From the NCBI RefSeq assembly GCF_000425265.1, contig NZ_AUDC01000010.1:716998-780997 (forward strand): a DNA stretch of 64,000 bases, written 5' to 3'. The position numbers and the translations under genes were made by a program. The notes beneath the pieces are model-generated. The model saw only the letters and a list, made by a program, of their open reading frames with translations. It had not been told where the DNA came from and made no database searches. Source of the stretch: Maridesulfovibrio zosterae DSM 11974. GTDB taxonomy: Bacteria > Desulfobacterota > Desulfovibrionia > Desulfovibrionales > Desulfovibrionaceae. Positions 1 to 12,270 of the stretch are shown here, in pieces; positions within the stretch are counted from its first letter, which is position 1, and each line of letters starts with the position of its first letter.

Positions 1-2
1 AA

Positions 3-614
3 GGAGTGCATGATATAGTCGTTAAACTGTTTGTTTTATCTCAGCTCAGGGCAATAGTTACCGGAACAGAACGGATTACTTTAAATCTTATAAAGCAAGT
101 TTATGAAGATGAGTTCAAACCGGTACATCCCATGTTGGCCGCCCTTCGGTCAAAGGATCCTGAAAAAATCGCACAATTTTCAGATCTTACGTTGCCAGGA
201 ATGGATCAAAAAATGTTGGAGCTGTCGTCCGCAATCAGTGAGGTCGTGGAGTTCGAGGATTCTCCTTACGTCATTTATGGTGGAAATGAACAAGCTCAAA
301 GATTGCATTCTTTGCTTACCGGCATGGGATGTGAGTCCTCCAGAGTAGTTTCGCTTGTTAAGAAAGCCTTGGCTCAATCGCCGGGACTGTCTACGCGTGC
401 TTTGGTTCCGGTTATTTTGGATTGGTATGAATCTTCTGATTTGGTGCCTGAAAAAGTATCTTCCAGTAAGATTAAGTCAGTTCCAAAGAAAAATTGGAAT
501 ACTCTTGATTCGGATGATTTACGTTTTAAATTTTCTCAGGTCGACGAGGTAAATTTGTATGGTGAGTTGAAAAAATATTCATTGATTTTCGATGTAAACT
601 CATGGTTGCAGTAG
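3..614 (+). CDS. tnsC: TnsC-type AAA+ transposition regulator, C-terminal part (element 1)
   Basis: The reading frame is already open at the window edge, so the N-terminal ATPase core, including both Walker motifs, lies outside. The 200 or so residues that remain align by eye with the C-terminal third of the intact TnsC at 29346-30959: both have a helix ending in LRAI or HRAI, then a stretch ending P-M-(L/I)-A-A-L-R, then an acidic low-complexity tail. TnsC is the ATP-dependent adaptor that links target selectors (TnsD or TnsE) to the TnsAB transposase. The stop at 612-614 is followed after 10 bases by tnsD. The assignment rests on synteny with tnsD and tnsE plus this similarity. The first GTG at position 6 is an internal codon, not a start. 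Confidence 0.85.
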   Translation, partial: GVHDIVVKLFVLSQLRAIVTGTERITLNLIKQVYEDEFKPVHPMLAALRSKDPEKIAQFSDLTLPGMDQKMLELSSAISEVVEFEDSPYVIYGGNEQAQRLHSLLTGMGCESSRVVSLVKKALAQSPGLSTRALVPVILDWYESSDLVPEKVSSSKIKSVPKKNWNTLDSDDLRFKFSQVDEVNLYGELKKYSLIFDVNSWLQ

Positions 615-624
615 GTGTCGCATA

Positions 625-2139
625 ATGTTTAATTTTCCCGTGCCATACCCAGATGAGCTTATCTATAGTGTTGTGGCACGGGCTGGTATTCATGCTGGTC
701 TGATGAGCCCTAAACAGCTATTGGACGAAGTTTTTGCTAACCGCAAAGTTATAGCGACGCCTGACTTTCCCTCACATATCAAACAAATTTCAGAATTATA
801 TCCTCAATCTCTGAATCTTGATGTCGTGAACATCATATACAAACATACCATTTTCCCTCTTTACGCTCCCTTTGTTCCAGAAGACCGAAGGCTTCAGTGT
901 CTAAAATGGATGACAGGACAATCGAAAGGTGCTGTCCACCTTGCTCTCGGAGCTGCAGCCTCCCGCGTAAAGCAAATTCGTTTTTTCAGATATTGTCCTG
1001 AATGTCTTGAGCAACAATTTTCTCAGTTTGGAGAGTTCTATTGGGTGCGCAGTTGGCAGGTTGCCGGTGCTGATGTTTGCCCACAGCATGGATCATTACA
1101 TAATTCTCGAATTGAATTGCATGGTAGGCATCGACACCAGTTCTTTCCGCTTAGGCCTGATGTTTGTGTTGGGGAAGCTTGTGAATTCGGCGGTGCATAT
1201 GATTTCCGTGTTGCTGAACTTGTTAATGAATTGCTGAGTGCTTCCCCGGTAGAATCCCCTTCTTTTGAACAGTGGGGACTGTTTTACATACAATTAGCGG
1301 GAGACAGCGGCTGCGCCAAGGGCAAGAACGTTTTGCATGATCTGATTTCAGAAAAAGTCACTGCCAAATGGACAACGAAGTGGCTCGAAAAGAATGGTCT
1401 CCTTCCATTGGGCAATTCTAATTCATGTTGGTTAAAATCAATTTTTAGAAAGCATAGGAAGTCATTCAGCTACCTTGAGCATATTGTCGTTTTAGAGTCT
1501 TTGTTGGATTCAGGATGGAATTTTCAGTCGGTCTTGAATAACGTGTCTAGTTTGAAGTCAAAGAGCGCTGTGAACTGTCCTGTGGACTTCTCAGAAGATA
1601 GGCCTAATCAAGACACTCTTGATATCCGTAGCTCGTGGGGAGCATTCCTTAAAGAGTTCGGGGTGAAAAAGGCTCGGTTCTCTGGTGGGGCGGCTATCTA
1701 TGCATGGTTGTATCGAAATGACCGGGCTTGGTTGATGAAAATTAATGGGCAGTACCGCCGGTCTTCTCGTTCTGAAAATAAGCGGGTTGATTGGAAAAAA
1801 CGGGATCAAGATGTTTTGGCTACTTTGAAAGATGTACATCAAAGGGAATTAAATGATTTAGAAGGCCCAAGGCGTTCCAGAAATTGGTATTTGGATCAGC
1901 TTGGCCCCAAAGCAACCGTTGAAACAAATCTTGGCAAACTTCCATTAACTGTCGAGTTCTTTGAAAAATATTGTGAGTCAGTACCCGACTATCAGATTCG
2001 CAGGATTGCTGTTGCTATCCGACAGCTTGAGGTTGACTGCGAGCCTAAGCGGAGATGGAAAATTTTGAGATTGGCCGGTCTGAGTGATGAACGAATTCGT
2101 GCTGAGGCTGCGCAGTACTTGAAAGAAGTGAGTGATTAA
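625..2139 (+). CDS. tnsD: TnsD/TniQ-family target-site selector (element 1)
   Basis: This is a 504-residue protein, close to the 508 residues of Tn7 TnsD. The N-terminus has the TniQ pattern (FPVPYPDELIYSVVAR), and a zinc-finger-like C-x2-C ... C-x2-H stretch follows near residues 125-155 (YCPECL ... VCPQHG). A matching motif W-L-x-(S/A)-I-(F/S)-R-K-H-R-K-S-F occurs here and in the second TnsD at 30956. TnsD proteins bind a specific chromosomal attachment site and recruit TnsC. The gene lies between tnsC and tnsE, and its TAA shares its last base with the tnsE ATG, which implies coupled translation. It differs substantially from the TnsD of element 2, so the two elements may use different sites. 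The specific target cannot be read from the sequence. Confidence 0.9.
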   Translation: MFNFPVPYPDELIYSVVARAGIHAGLMSPKQLLDEVFANRKVIATPDFPSHIKQISELYPQSLNLDVVNIIYKHTIFPLYAPFVPEDRRLQCLKWMTGQSKGAVHLALGAAASRVKQIRFFRYCPECLEQQFSQFGEFYWVRSWQVAGADVCPQHGSLHNSRIELHGRHRHQFFPLRPDVCVGEACEFGGAYDFRVAELVNELLSASPVESPSFEQWGLFYIQLAGDSGCAKGKNVLHDLISEKVTAKWTTKWLEKNGLLPLGNSNSCWLKSIFRKHRKSFSYLEHIVVLESLLDSGWNFQSVLNNVSSLKSKSAVNCPVDFSEDRPNQDTLDIRSSWGAFLKEFGVKKARFSGGAAIYAWLYRNDRAWLMKINGQYRRSSRSENKRVDWKKRDQDVLATLKDVHQRELNDLEGPRRSRNWYLDQLGPKATVETNLGKLPLTVEFFEKYCESVPDYQIRRIAVAIRQLEVDCEPKRRWKILRLAGLSDERIRAEAAQYLKEVSD

Positions 2140-3761
2140 TGCGGGATTATTTGTTTAAAAATTTTAGTTTAGATACGATTCTTAATTATTTTGGGGAGTT
2201 CGTAAAAGAAATAGGAAGCGTATACTGGAGAATTAATATTTTTTTGTCTGACAGTAAAAATCCTAACAAGAACAAGACCGTGTCACTTGCCAGTACTCCT
2301 GTTTTGTCACAGGGGAAAACTGTAAATCCACGCAGGAATTCGACGTCTCGCGGAAAGATAAGCAGTCTTCGCCTCAAAAATATTGCAAATTGGGAATCCA
2401 AGTCTTTTAAACAAAGGATAGCTAAAAATAGTTCTTCTGAGAAGATAATACTGCAAAATTATTTTGTTTTTACAGATGGGGAATACACGTATTTTATCCC
2501 TCAATTTGAATTAGCTCGGGCTTTATTTTTTAGAGATAGCTATTTGGCTAGATCAGCTCCTGTGTTCCGTGTGTTGGAAGATGACTTTCAAATTGATTGT
2601 TCTAATGATGGTGGTTCTGTTCGTATCAATGTTTTAAAGAATTCCAACTATCCGTTAAATTCGTTTAATGACCTATCAAAAAGGAATCATTTGTGTTGGA
2701 TTTTGTTAGATAGTCAGGTGCGGGCATCATATGAGAGTATTGCTAAGTATCAATTACAAGAGTCCAGTTATACAGAGGATGGCAAAAAGTGGATCTTTCA
2801 TTTTGACCCGCCAGACTTAGATGATGTGACTATAAAAATAAGAGCTACTTATGATGAGTCTCGCAAATATTGTTTTGTTCATCAGATTTTAGGATTTGAA
2901 GGATTGCAAGCTAATATTCCGGAGAACATTGAAATGTTTCATCCGGAGTTTTCGATTCCCGGCTCAAAAGCCAACGAAGGCAAAAGTCCGGTCGCTCCTG
3001 ATGCTTCTGAGTCATTTTGTGTAGATGATATTGACGTAGCAAATGCAGATACAATACGTACAGAGATTGATGCTGAAAAAGTTGAATGTGAATTTAAAAC
3101 CCCATTTGTCGTTAAGCGTGTCTCTGAAAAAGAAAAATCTAATGCTACTTTAAGTGTGACGGATGGCGAAGAGGGAAAAAAAGTAATATCTCAAGATGTC
3201 AGTATGAATGAATCTGTGGCTGGACAGGGTAAATCCGCTGCAGAATGGAATACGATTAATGACACAACAGATAACGATCATTTGTTTGAGAGAAAATTTA
3301 CTTGTTTTTCAAATATGGTCGACAGATTGAAAGCTAATAGATGGTGCGAGTTTATTTCTTTAGATACCAAGAGTTTGCCCCGACGAGGCCGAAGTAAAAA
3401 ACACCTTCTTTCAACTGACGGAAGTCCAAGGTGTGTGGCTATTGTTCAGTTTAAGATAAGAGATAAACATATAGCCTTTTTAGAAGTAGATACCTCTGAT
3501 GCAGTGAAACCTATTTCAACACTGGTTATATTTGTACGGGATGCAGGGAAGTTAAAATATCAAATAGGTAAGGTAATGGCCGAATTTGTAAGTGATTCTC
3601 TCACATGGCCTACCAAATTACTTTCAGATTATTATGGTAAACGCGGATATGTCAGAATACCGCATCCTGAATCTAAGTCTGGTAACAAAGGAGTCTTACT
3701 TCCTAATTCGGTACATGGATGGGCTAATAGGTGCTATCTGGCTGTCAGTAAGTTGCGTTGA
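2139..3761 (+). CDS. tnsE: TnsE-type target selector (element 1)
   Basis: The product has 540 residues (Tn7 TnsE has 538). Several blocks match what I know of Tn7 TnsE: FIPQFELARALFF near residue 118, a D-x-(Q/D)-V-x-x-S-Y-E-S-I stretch near 195, a W-x-F-x-F-D-P-P stretch near 220, LPRRGRSKKHL followed by DGSPR near 415-430, FLEVDTSDAVKP near 447, and a C-terminal S-L-x-W-P block ending in G-W-A. In Tn7, TnsE directs insertion to replicating DNA, notably conjugating plasmids, through the processivity clamp and recessed 3' ends. The middle (about 250-370) is acidic, low complexity and poorly conserved. The start overlaps the tnsD stop by one base. Its presence means element 1 encodes both a site-specific and a mobile-DNA targeting pathway. 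Confidence 0.88.
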   Translation: MRDYLFKNFSLDTILNYFGEFVKEIGSVYWRINIFLSDSKNPNKNKTVSLASTPVLSQGKTVNPRRNSTSRGKISSLRLKNIANWESKSFKQRIAKNSSSEKIILQNYFVFTDGEYTYFIPQFELARALFFRDSYLARSAPVFRVLEDDFQIDCSNDGGSVRINVLKNSNYPLNSFNDLSKRNHLCWILLDSQVRASYESIAKYQLQESSYTEDGKKWIFHFDPPDLDDVTIKIRATYDESRKYCFVHQILGFEGLQANIPENIEMFHPEFSIPGSKANEGKSPVAPDASESFCVDDIDVANADTIRTEIDAEKVECEFKTPFVVKRVSEKEKSNATLSVTDGEEGKKVISQDVSMNESVAGQGKSAAEWNTINDTTDNDHLFERKFTCFSNMVDRLKANRWCEFISLDTKSLPRRGRSKKHLLSTDGSPRCVAIVQFKIRDKHIAFLEVDTSDAVKPISTLVIFVRDAGKLKYQIGKVMAEFVSDSLTWPTKLLSDYYGKRGYVRIPHPESKSGNKGVLLPNSVHGWANRCYLAVSKLR

Positions 3762-3983
3762 TTTTAATCTGTTGCAGTTTTTCGTTGCAAAAAATTGTAA
3801 TAGAGAAGTTGGAGTGCATCCGCAGATTCCGGAAGATCCGCATTTGTCAGCAACTACCTAAATTTTTTTAAGAACTGGTAGTGGGTAGATATAATTTCAT
3901 TACTGGAAATATTCTTGTTTTTTGCATTTCATCTATAGATCTTCAACCCTGTTTAACCTAGTTTAGCCGGGTTGTGCCCACAT

Positions 3984-4061
3984 GGAGGGAGCCCCGCCCA
4001 CAAAATCGGACGTCTATGGAAATTCAAAAAAGACGAAGTCGATGAGTGGGGTGCGAAGTAA
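3984..4061 (+). pseudogene. Relic of an excisionase-type (HTH_17/MerR-like) DNA-binding gene
   Basis: The 348 bases between tnsE and hsdM hold no intact gene. One frame ending in TAA at 4059-4061 reads as the last 25 residues of a small excisionase-type helix-turn-helix protein, with PAHKIGRLWKF followed by KKDEVDEW, a classic ending of that family. No start codon or N-terminal half is present, so only the tail survives. Such proteins often precede type I restriction operons, and the break just upstream of 3984 may mark where the cargo was joined to the transposon. The identification is by motif only. Confidence 0.55.
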
Positions 4062-4109
4062 AAAGTGGTTAAATTACCAAAGTAAACTAACAAAATTAGG
4101 ATTTTATAT

Positions 4110-5660
4110 ATGACAAGTACGCAACAACGTGCAGCTCTACAACGCCAGATCTGGCAAATCGCCAATGATGTACGAGGCGCAGTAGATGGTTGGGATTTTA
4201 AACAATATGTGCTCGGCACTCTGTTTTATCGTTTTATCAGTGAAAATTTTGCCAGCTACATTGAAGCCGGTGACGAGAGCATCAATTACGCCGAGTTATC
4301 CGACAGGGTAATCACACCTGAAATCAAAGACGATGCCGTTAAAACCAAGGGTTACTTCATCTACCCCAGCCAGATGTTCGCTAATATAGTCAAGGGTGCC
4401 AACTCTAATGAAAGTTTAAATACGAATCTCGCCAGCATCTTTGCCGACATCGAAAACTCCGCCAATGGCTACCCGTCGGAAGGCGACATCAAAGGGTTGT
4501 TTGCTGATTTTGACACCACCAGCAACCGTCTCGGCAACACCGTTACCGACAAGAATATCCGCTTGTCCGCTGTGCTTAAGGGCGTGGCCGAGTTGAACTT
4601 CGGTGATTTTCATGACAATCAGATCGATTTGTTCGGTGATGCTTATGAATATTTAATCTCAAACTATGCAGCCACTGCGGGAAAATCCGGCGGCGAGTTT
4701 TTTACTCCGCAGCATGTTTCCAAGCTGATTGCCCAACTTGCCATGCACAAGCAAACCAGCGTTAATAAAATTTATGACCCTGCCTGCGGTTCTGGATCTC
4801 TGCTGCTGCAAGCCAAAAAACATTTTGACGCGCACATCATCGAAGACGGTTTTTTTGGTCAGGAGATTAATCACACCACCTACAACTTGGCGCGTATGAA
4901 CATGTTTTTGCACAGCATCAACTACGACAAGTTTAATATCCAGCTTGGCAACACTCTGAGCGACCCTCATTTTGGTGATGACAAACCCTTTGACGCCATT
5001 GTCTCGAACCCGCCATACTCGGTGAAATGGAAAGGCTCAGACGACCCAACTCTGATTAACGACGACCGCTTTGCCCCTGCAGGTGTATTAGCACCCAAAT
5101 CCAAGGCTGATTTTGCCTTTGTGCTGCATGCGCTCAGTTATCTTTCCAGTAAAGGCCGTGCTGCCGTTGTCTGCTTCCCCGGTATTTTTTATCGTGGCGG
5201 TGCCGAGCAGAAAATCAGGAAATATCTGGTGGATAACAACTATGTGGAGACCGTGATCTCACTCGCTCCCAACCTGTTTTTCGGCACCACTATCGCCGTG
5301 AATATCCTCGTGCTCTCTAAGCACAAAACCGACACCAACACCCAGTTTATTGATGCCAGCGGCCTGTTCAAAAAAGAAACCAATACCAACATCCTCACCG
5401 AGGATCATATTGAACAGATCATGCAGGTCTTCGACAGCAAAAAGAATGTCGATCACTTTTCCCAGTCCGTCGATTGTGACCGGATAGCTTCCAACGACTA
5501 CAATCTGTCTGTAAGCTCCTATGTGGAAGCCAAAGACACCCGCGAGGTAATTGATATTGCAAAGCTCAATGCCGAGCTGAAAACTACTGTCGCCAAGATA
5601 GATCAACTTCGAAAGGATATTGATGCCATTGTTGCGGAGATTGAAGGAGGTGACGAATGA
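4110..5660 (+). CDS. hsdM: Type I restriction-modification DNA methyltransferase subunit HsdM
   Basis: HsdM is the adenine-N6 methyltransferase subunit, acting with HsdS as modification enzyme and with HsdR as restriction enzyme. The 516-residue product has the SAM-binding motif DPACGSG at residues 223-229 and the catalytic NPPY at 300-303, with the usual helical N-terminal domain and the GGEFFTP motif near 194-200. Length and motifs match the family, including type IC-like systems. It heads an operon hsdM-fic-hsdS-prrC-hsdR. Its TGA overlaps the fic start in an ATGATG cluster. The operon sits directly behind tnsE, the usual place for Tn7-like cargo. Assignment is firm; DNA specificity cannot be predicted. 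Confidence 0.97.
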   Translation: MTSTQQRAALQRQIWQIANDVRGAVDGWDFKQYVLGTLFYRFISENFASYIEAGDESINYAELSDRVITPEIKDDAVKTKGYFIYPSQMFANIVKGANSNESLNTNLASIFADIENSANGYPSEGDIKGLFADFDTTSNRLGNTVTDKNIRLSAVLKGVAELNFGDFHDNQIDLFGDAYEYLISNYAATAGKSGGEFFTPQHVSKLIAQLAMHKQTSVNKIYDPACGSGSLLLQAKKHFDAHIIEDGFFGQEINHTTYNLARMNMFLHSINYDKFNIQLGNTLSDPHFGDDKPFDAIVSNPPYSVKWKGSDDPTLINDDRFAPAGVLAPKSKADFAFVLHALSYLSSKGRAAVVCFPGIFYRGGAEQKIRKYLVDNNYVETVISLAPNLFFGTTIAVNILVLSKHKTDTNTQFIDASGLFKKETNTNILTEDHIEQIMQVFDSKKNVDHFSQSVDCDRIASNDYNLSVSSYVEAKDTREVIDIAKLNAELKTTVAKIDQLRKDIDAIVAEIEGGDE

Positions 5661-6262
5661 TGTTGGAAAATAAACTGGGCATCAGTGATCAGATTGAACT
5701 GGGCAAGGTTGAAGAGAAAATAAGCAAGCAAAAAGCCAAGCAGCTGTTTGAGTCGGGTGATATCAAAAAGGTAAACGTCGGAACCTTTGAAGGTCTCGCA
5801 TTCATTCATTACTATTTGTTTGGTGATATTTATGATTTTGCCGGAAAAATCCGTGAAGTGAATATTGCCAAAGGAAATTTCCGTTTTGCGCCGCTCATGT
5901 ATCTGGAAGCTGCCCTGAAGCACATAGATTCCATGCCGCAAAGCAACTTTGATGAAATAATTGAAAAATATGTAGAGATGAACATCGCCCACCCTTTTCG
6001 AGAAGGCAACGGCCGCGCAACCCGCATTTGGCTGGATCTCATTTTGAAAAAAGAGATTCGAAAGGTCATCGACTGGAATCAAGTCGATAAAGAGGAATAT
6101 CTTTCCGCCATGGAGCGCAGTCCGGTGAAAGATGTTGAAATCAATGTGCTGTTAAAAAGCGCGTTGACAGATCAGATCGATGACCGCGCTCTGTTTATGA
6201 AAGGCATAGACGTAAGCTATTTCTACGAAGGCTATAGCGAATTTAAGACTGAGGAGCTGTAG
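5657..6262 (+). CDS. fic: Fic-domain protein with class III inhibitory motif, inside the RM operon
   Basis: Fic proteins transfer AMP, or occasionally other groups, from nucleotides to target protein hydroxyls. The 201-residue product has a complete Fic motif [12 protein letters not shown] at residues 112-123, including the catalytic His and the phosphate-binding loop. Near the C-terminus, residues 187-192 read SYFYEG. This fits the (S/T)xxxE(G/N) autoinhibitory motif placed after the Fic core, as in class III Fic enzymes, so the protein is probably self-inhibited rather than paired with a separate antitoxin. It overlaps hsdM by four bases and is followed one base later by hsdS, so it is co-translated with the restriction genes. 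Its role is unknown; it may guard against loss or inactivation of the system. Confidence 0.92.
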   Translation: MMLENKLGISDQIELGKVEEKISKQKAKQLFESGDIKKVNVGTFEGLAFIHYYLFGDIYDFAGKIREVNIAKGNFRFAPLMYLEAALKHIDSMPQSNFDEIIEKYVEMNIAHPFREGNGRATRIWLDLILKKEIRKVIDWNQVDKEEYLSAMERSPVKDVEINVLLKSALTDQIDDRALFMKGIDVSYFYEGYSEFKTEEL

Positions 6263-6263
6263 C

Positions 6264-7427
6264 ATGAGCGAATTGAGTTTTATGGAAAAGCTGTTGGATG
6301 TTGCTGAGGTCGAGTGGAGAGCGTTGGATGCGGTTTTTGATGTCTTCGCAGGTGGTGACGTTCCTAAAGATTCGCTTTCCGATGTAGAAACCAAAAAATT
6401 TAATATCCCGATTTTGTCTAATGGAATTGGTGTTAAAGCCCTATATGGATGGACTGATAACGCAAAAATTGAAAAACCAAGTTTAACTATTTCGGCCAGA
6501 GGTACAATTGGTTGGACTAACTTTGTTGATAAGCCGTTTTTTCCAATAGTTCGATTGATAGTCTTAACACCTAAGATTGGTTTGAATCTAAAGTACGCTT
6601 ATTACTTTATGAAAACCATTGAAAATGGTTACAAGGTTCCGCCGGCTGGTATCCCCCAGCTCACTAAACCGATGCTCAAAAATGTAAGATTACCCATCCC
6701 ATGCCCGGAAAACCCAGAGAAATCGCTTGAAATACAGGCCGAAATCGTCCGCATTCTGGATAAATTCACCGAGCTTACCGCCGAGCTTACCGCCGAGCTT
6801 ACCGCCGAGTTTACTGCTCGCAAAAAACAATACAACTATTATCGTGACCAGTTGTTGAGTTTTGAAGAAGGGGAAGTGGAGTGGAAAACGTTGGGGGAAG
6901 TTGCGGAATTTCGGCGTGGCACGGCAATAACAAAAAAGCAGACAACAGACGGAGATATTCCTGTCGTTGCCAATGGACCACTTCCAACATACTTCCATGG
7001 AGAAAAAAATAGAGAGGGTGAAACTATAGTTATCGCCAGATCTGGAGCGTATGCAGGCTATGTAAGTTTTTGGACTCAGCCATTATTTTTAACAGATGCT
7101 TTCAGTGTTCATCCCGATAGTTCAATACTAACGCCTAAATTTGTTTACAATTTTCTTCAAAACAAACAAGAACAGATTCATGCAATGAAGAAAGGTGCTG
7201 GTGTTCCGCATGTCCGTGTTAAGGAACTTGAGCTATACAGTATTCCAGTTCCTTCTCCTGAAGAACAATTCCGCATCGTCGGTATTCTAGATAAATTCGA
7301 CGCCTTAACCAACTCCCTCACCGACGGCCTGCCCCGAGAAATTGAACTGCGTCAAAAGCAGTACGAGTATTACCGCGATTTGCTGTTGAGTTTCCCCAAG
7401 TCTAAGGTAGAGGTGTACGATGAGTAA
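6264..7427 (+). CDS. hsdS: Type I restriction-modification specificity subunit HsdS
   Basis: HsdS carries two target-recognition domains that read the two halves of a bipartite DNA site. The 387-residue protein has two such domains (about residues 15-160 and 205-340), each followed by a conserved helix with a similar ending ([11 protein letters not shown] at about 191-201 and [11 protein letters not shown] near 370-380). The spacer between the domains contains a tandem TAEL repeat, which is the hallmark of the EcoR124-like type IC family. The start is one base after the fic stop, and the end overlaps prrC by eight bases. Domain assignment is from internal symmetry and family knowledge; the recognised sequence is not predictable here. 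Confidence 0.95.
   Translation: MSELSFMEKLLDVAEVEWRALDAVFDVFAGGDVPKDSLSDVETKKFNIPILSNGIGVKALYGWTDNAKIEKPSLTISARGTIGWTNFVDKPFFPIVRLIVLTPKIGLNLKYAYYFMKTIENGYKVPPAGIPQLTKPMLKNVRLPIPCPENPEKSLEIQAEIVRILDKFTELTAELTAELTAEFTARKKQYNYYRDQLLSFEEGEVEWKTLGEVAEFRRGTAITKKQTTDGDIPVVANGPLPTYFHGEKNREGETIVIARSGAYAGYVSFWTQPLFLTDAFSVHPDSSILTPKFVYNFLQNKQEQIHAMKKGAGVPHVRVKELELYSIPVPSPEEQFRIVGILDKFDALTNSLTDGLPREIELRQKQYEYYRDLLLSFPKSKVEVYDE
6771..6818 (+). repeat. 12-bp tandem repeat encoding TAEL units in hsdS
   Basis: Three identical copies of GAGCTTACCGCC (6771-6782, 6783-6794, 6795-6806) are followed by a degenerate fourth copy (GAGTTTACTGCT, 6807-6818). They encode the TAEL repeats of the central spacer helix of HsdS. 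In EcoR124 the number of such repeats sets the distance between the two DNA half-sites. Slippage by 12 bp keeps the frame and changes specificity. Confidence 0.93.
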
Positions 7428-8610
7428 GACTCTAACGGAAATAGCGCAGGAGCTTAAGGATAACCCTAAAAAGGTACAGCTGATCTACGCCTTTAATGGA
7501 GTGGGTAAAACGCGTCTTTCACGAGAGCTTAAAGAACTCATTATGCCAAAAGGTGTAGAGAGTGAAGATACGGATGATCATCGTACAAAGGTTCTTTATT
7601 ACAATGCCTTCACGGAAGACTTGTTCTATTGGGATAATGACCTTGAGGGGGATTCCGCGAGGAAACTCAAAATCCAGCCTAATGCTTACACCAAATGGGT
7701 GCTGCAGGAACAAGGGCAGGATAAGAATGCGATCAGTCATTTTCAGTACTACACAAGTGATAAATTAACTCCGCGTTTTAACGAAGAATACATAATCGAA
7801 GACAAGGACGGTAAAAATATAACAGTACCGGCTTTTTCTGAGGTTACCTTTTCGTATGAGCGCGGTAATGATGAACGAACCGAGAACGTTAAGATTTCCA
7901 AAGGCGAAGAAAGTAACTTTATCTGGAGTATTTTTTACAGCCTTATTGAACAGGTCGTTGAAGAATTGAATGTCGCCGAGCCTGATGAACGTGAAAATAA
8001 TCAGTTTGATAAACTTGAATACATCTTTATTGATGACCCCGTCAGTTCACTGGACGAAAATCATTTGATTGAAATGGCAGTGCAACTGGCACAGTTGGTT
8101 AAGTCCAGCACATCAGAAGTAAAATTTATCATCACTACGCATAACCCACTTTTTTTTAACGTATTAAGCAACGAATTTAATAATGATGAGAAAAGTACAG
8201 GTTATAAAAGGGGAGCTGTCCGGAGATATAGGTTGGAGAAATATGAGGATGGAACTCATAAATTAGCTGATCAGCCCAATGATTCTCCCTTTTCATATCA
8301 CCTTTATCTTAAGTCAGAGCTTGAAAAAGCAATTCAAGAAGGGCAGATTCAAAAATATCATTTTAATTTTTTAAGAAATATACTGGAAAAAACCTCGACT
8401 TTTCTAGGTTACAAAAGATGGGCAGAATTGCTTCCTAAAACCGATGACGGCCGACCTAACCCTTATGAAGAGAGAATGATAAATCTTTTTAGTCACTCTA
8501 AACATGCAGGCGATGAAGTGGCCGAGTTAGATGATGATGACAAGCGTGTTTTGGGTTATTTGGTAAAACAAATTCATGAAATGTATCACTTCAAGTCGAA
8601 CGCGTCTTAA
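7420..8610 (+). CDS. prrC: PrrC anticodon nuclease linked to the type I RM system
   Basis: The 396-residue product closely matches E. coli PrrC, the latent tRNA-Lys anticodon nuclease that is silenced by its partner type I enzyme and released when phage inhibits restriction. The N-terminal ABC-type ATPase has a Walker A (NGVGKT, 26-31), the PrrC block [17 protein letters not shown] (59-75), a signature-like SKGEES (160-165) and Walker [10 protein letters not shown] (204-212). In the C-terminal nuclease region the residues equivalent to the catalytic triad Arg320, Glu324, His356 of E. coli PrrC appear to be R319, E323 and H359. The gene overlaps hsdS by eight bases and precedes hsdR. RloC is the main alternative, but it is about twice as long and has a coiled-coil insert. 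Confidence 0.95.
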   Translation: MSKTLTEIAQELKDNPKKVQLIYAFNGVGKTRLSRELKELIMPKGVESEDTDDHRTKVLYYNAFTEDLFYWDNDLEGDSARKLKIQPNAYTKWVLQEQGQDKNAISHFQYYTSDKLTPRFNEEYIIEDKDGKNITVPAFSEVTFSYERGNDERTENVKISKGEESNFIWSIFYSLIEQVVEELNVAEPDERENNQFDKLEYIFIDDPVSSLDENHLIEMAVQLAQLVKSSTSEVKFIITTHNPLFFNVLSNEFNNDEKSTGYKRGAVRRYRLEKYEDGTHKLADQPNDSPFSYHLYLKSELEKAIQEGQIQKYHFNFLRNILEKTSTFLGYKRWAELLPKTDDGRPNPYEERMINLFSHSKHAGDEVAELDDDDKRVLGYLVKQIHEMYHFKSNAS

Positions 8611-8629
8611 ATTTGGAGAGAATTAGTAA

Positions 8630-11731
<3,102 letters not shown>

Positions 11732-11820
11732 TGCATAATGAAGGAAGCTAGAAAGTCACTCTATGCGCAGTCTTCCGGTTTTGATCAGTTAAGAATTGTA
11801 GGAAATACCCATGAACTTTG

Positions 11821-11850
11821 AACCCCGCCGTGTGAGTACGGCGGGGTTTC
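11821..11850 (+). terminator. Rho-independent terminator after hsdR
   Basis: A perfect 10-bp stem, AACCCCGCCG paired with CGGCGGGGTT around an 8-base loop, ends in TTTC plus a T-rich tail. It lies about 90 bases after the hsdR stop. A nearly identical stem and loop occurs at 34883-34910. Confidence 0.8.
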
Positions 11851-11964
11851 TGTTGTTATAGACGTATTGCATTCAACTTCAAGCAGCGGTTATTGACAAC
11901 ACAATGTGTGTCTTTCATAAGCTAAGAATGCCCGATGTCATGAAAAAATAGCCAGGAGTGAATC

Positions 11965-12264
11965 GTGGATATCAGTGCTTGTTTCTCAAATTGTGGATCA
12001 GTTGCTTCAATTGTCGGAGTTGGGCTTTGGTCTATCAGTCAGGCTGCTCTTAAAGGAATCAGGGGATATGTTGATCTCAGAAAGATCTCCGAGAAACAGT
12101 ATCAAAGTCCGCTCAAGAAAGAGTTAGCTGATATTTTATTTTCACTAGCTAACGGGGGTGGTCCAAAAGCTAACCTACTGCGAAATGGACTTTCAAGAGA
12201 TGTTGAGTTGAAGTTTGAGAGATGGATCGATAGCAATTCGATCTACGGATATCGGCACGGTTAA
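11965..12264 (+). CDS. Small unknown protein
   Basis: This 99-residue frame uses a GTG start at 11965 with an AGGAG ribosome site ten bases upstream. Further upstream, TTGACA at 11893-11898 could serve as a -35 box. The N-terminal 30 residues are hydrophobic and glycine/serine rich and may form one membrane helix. The rest is basic and helical. I do not recognise a family. It ends six bases before the end of the convergent regulator gene. It could be the end of the element 1 cargo or a host gene. Confidence 0.45.
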   Translation: MDISACFSNCGSVASIVGVGLWSISQAALKGIRGYVDLRKISEKQYQSPLKKELADILFSLANGGGPKANLLRNGLSRDVELKFERWIDSNSIYGYRHG

Positions 12265-12270
12265 TGTTAT

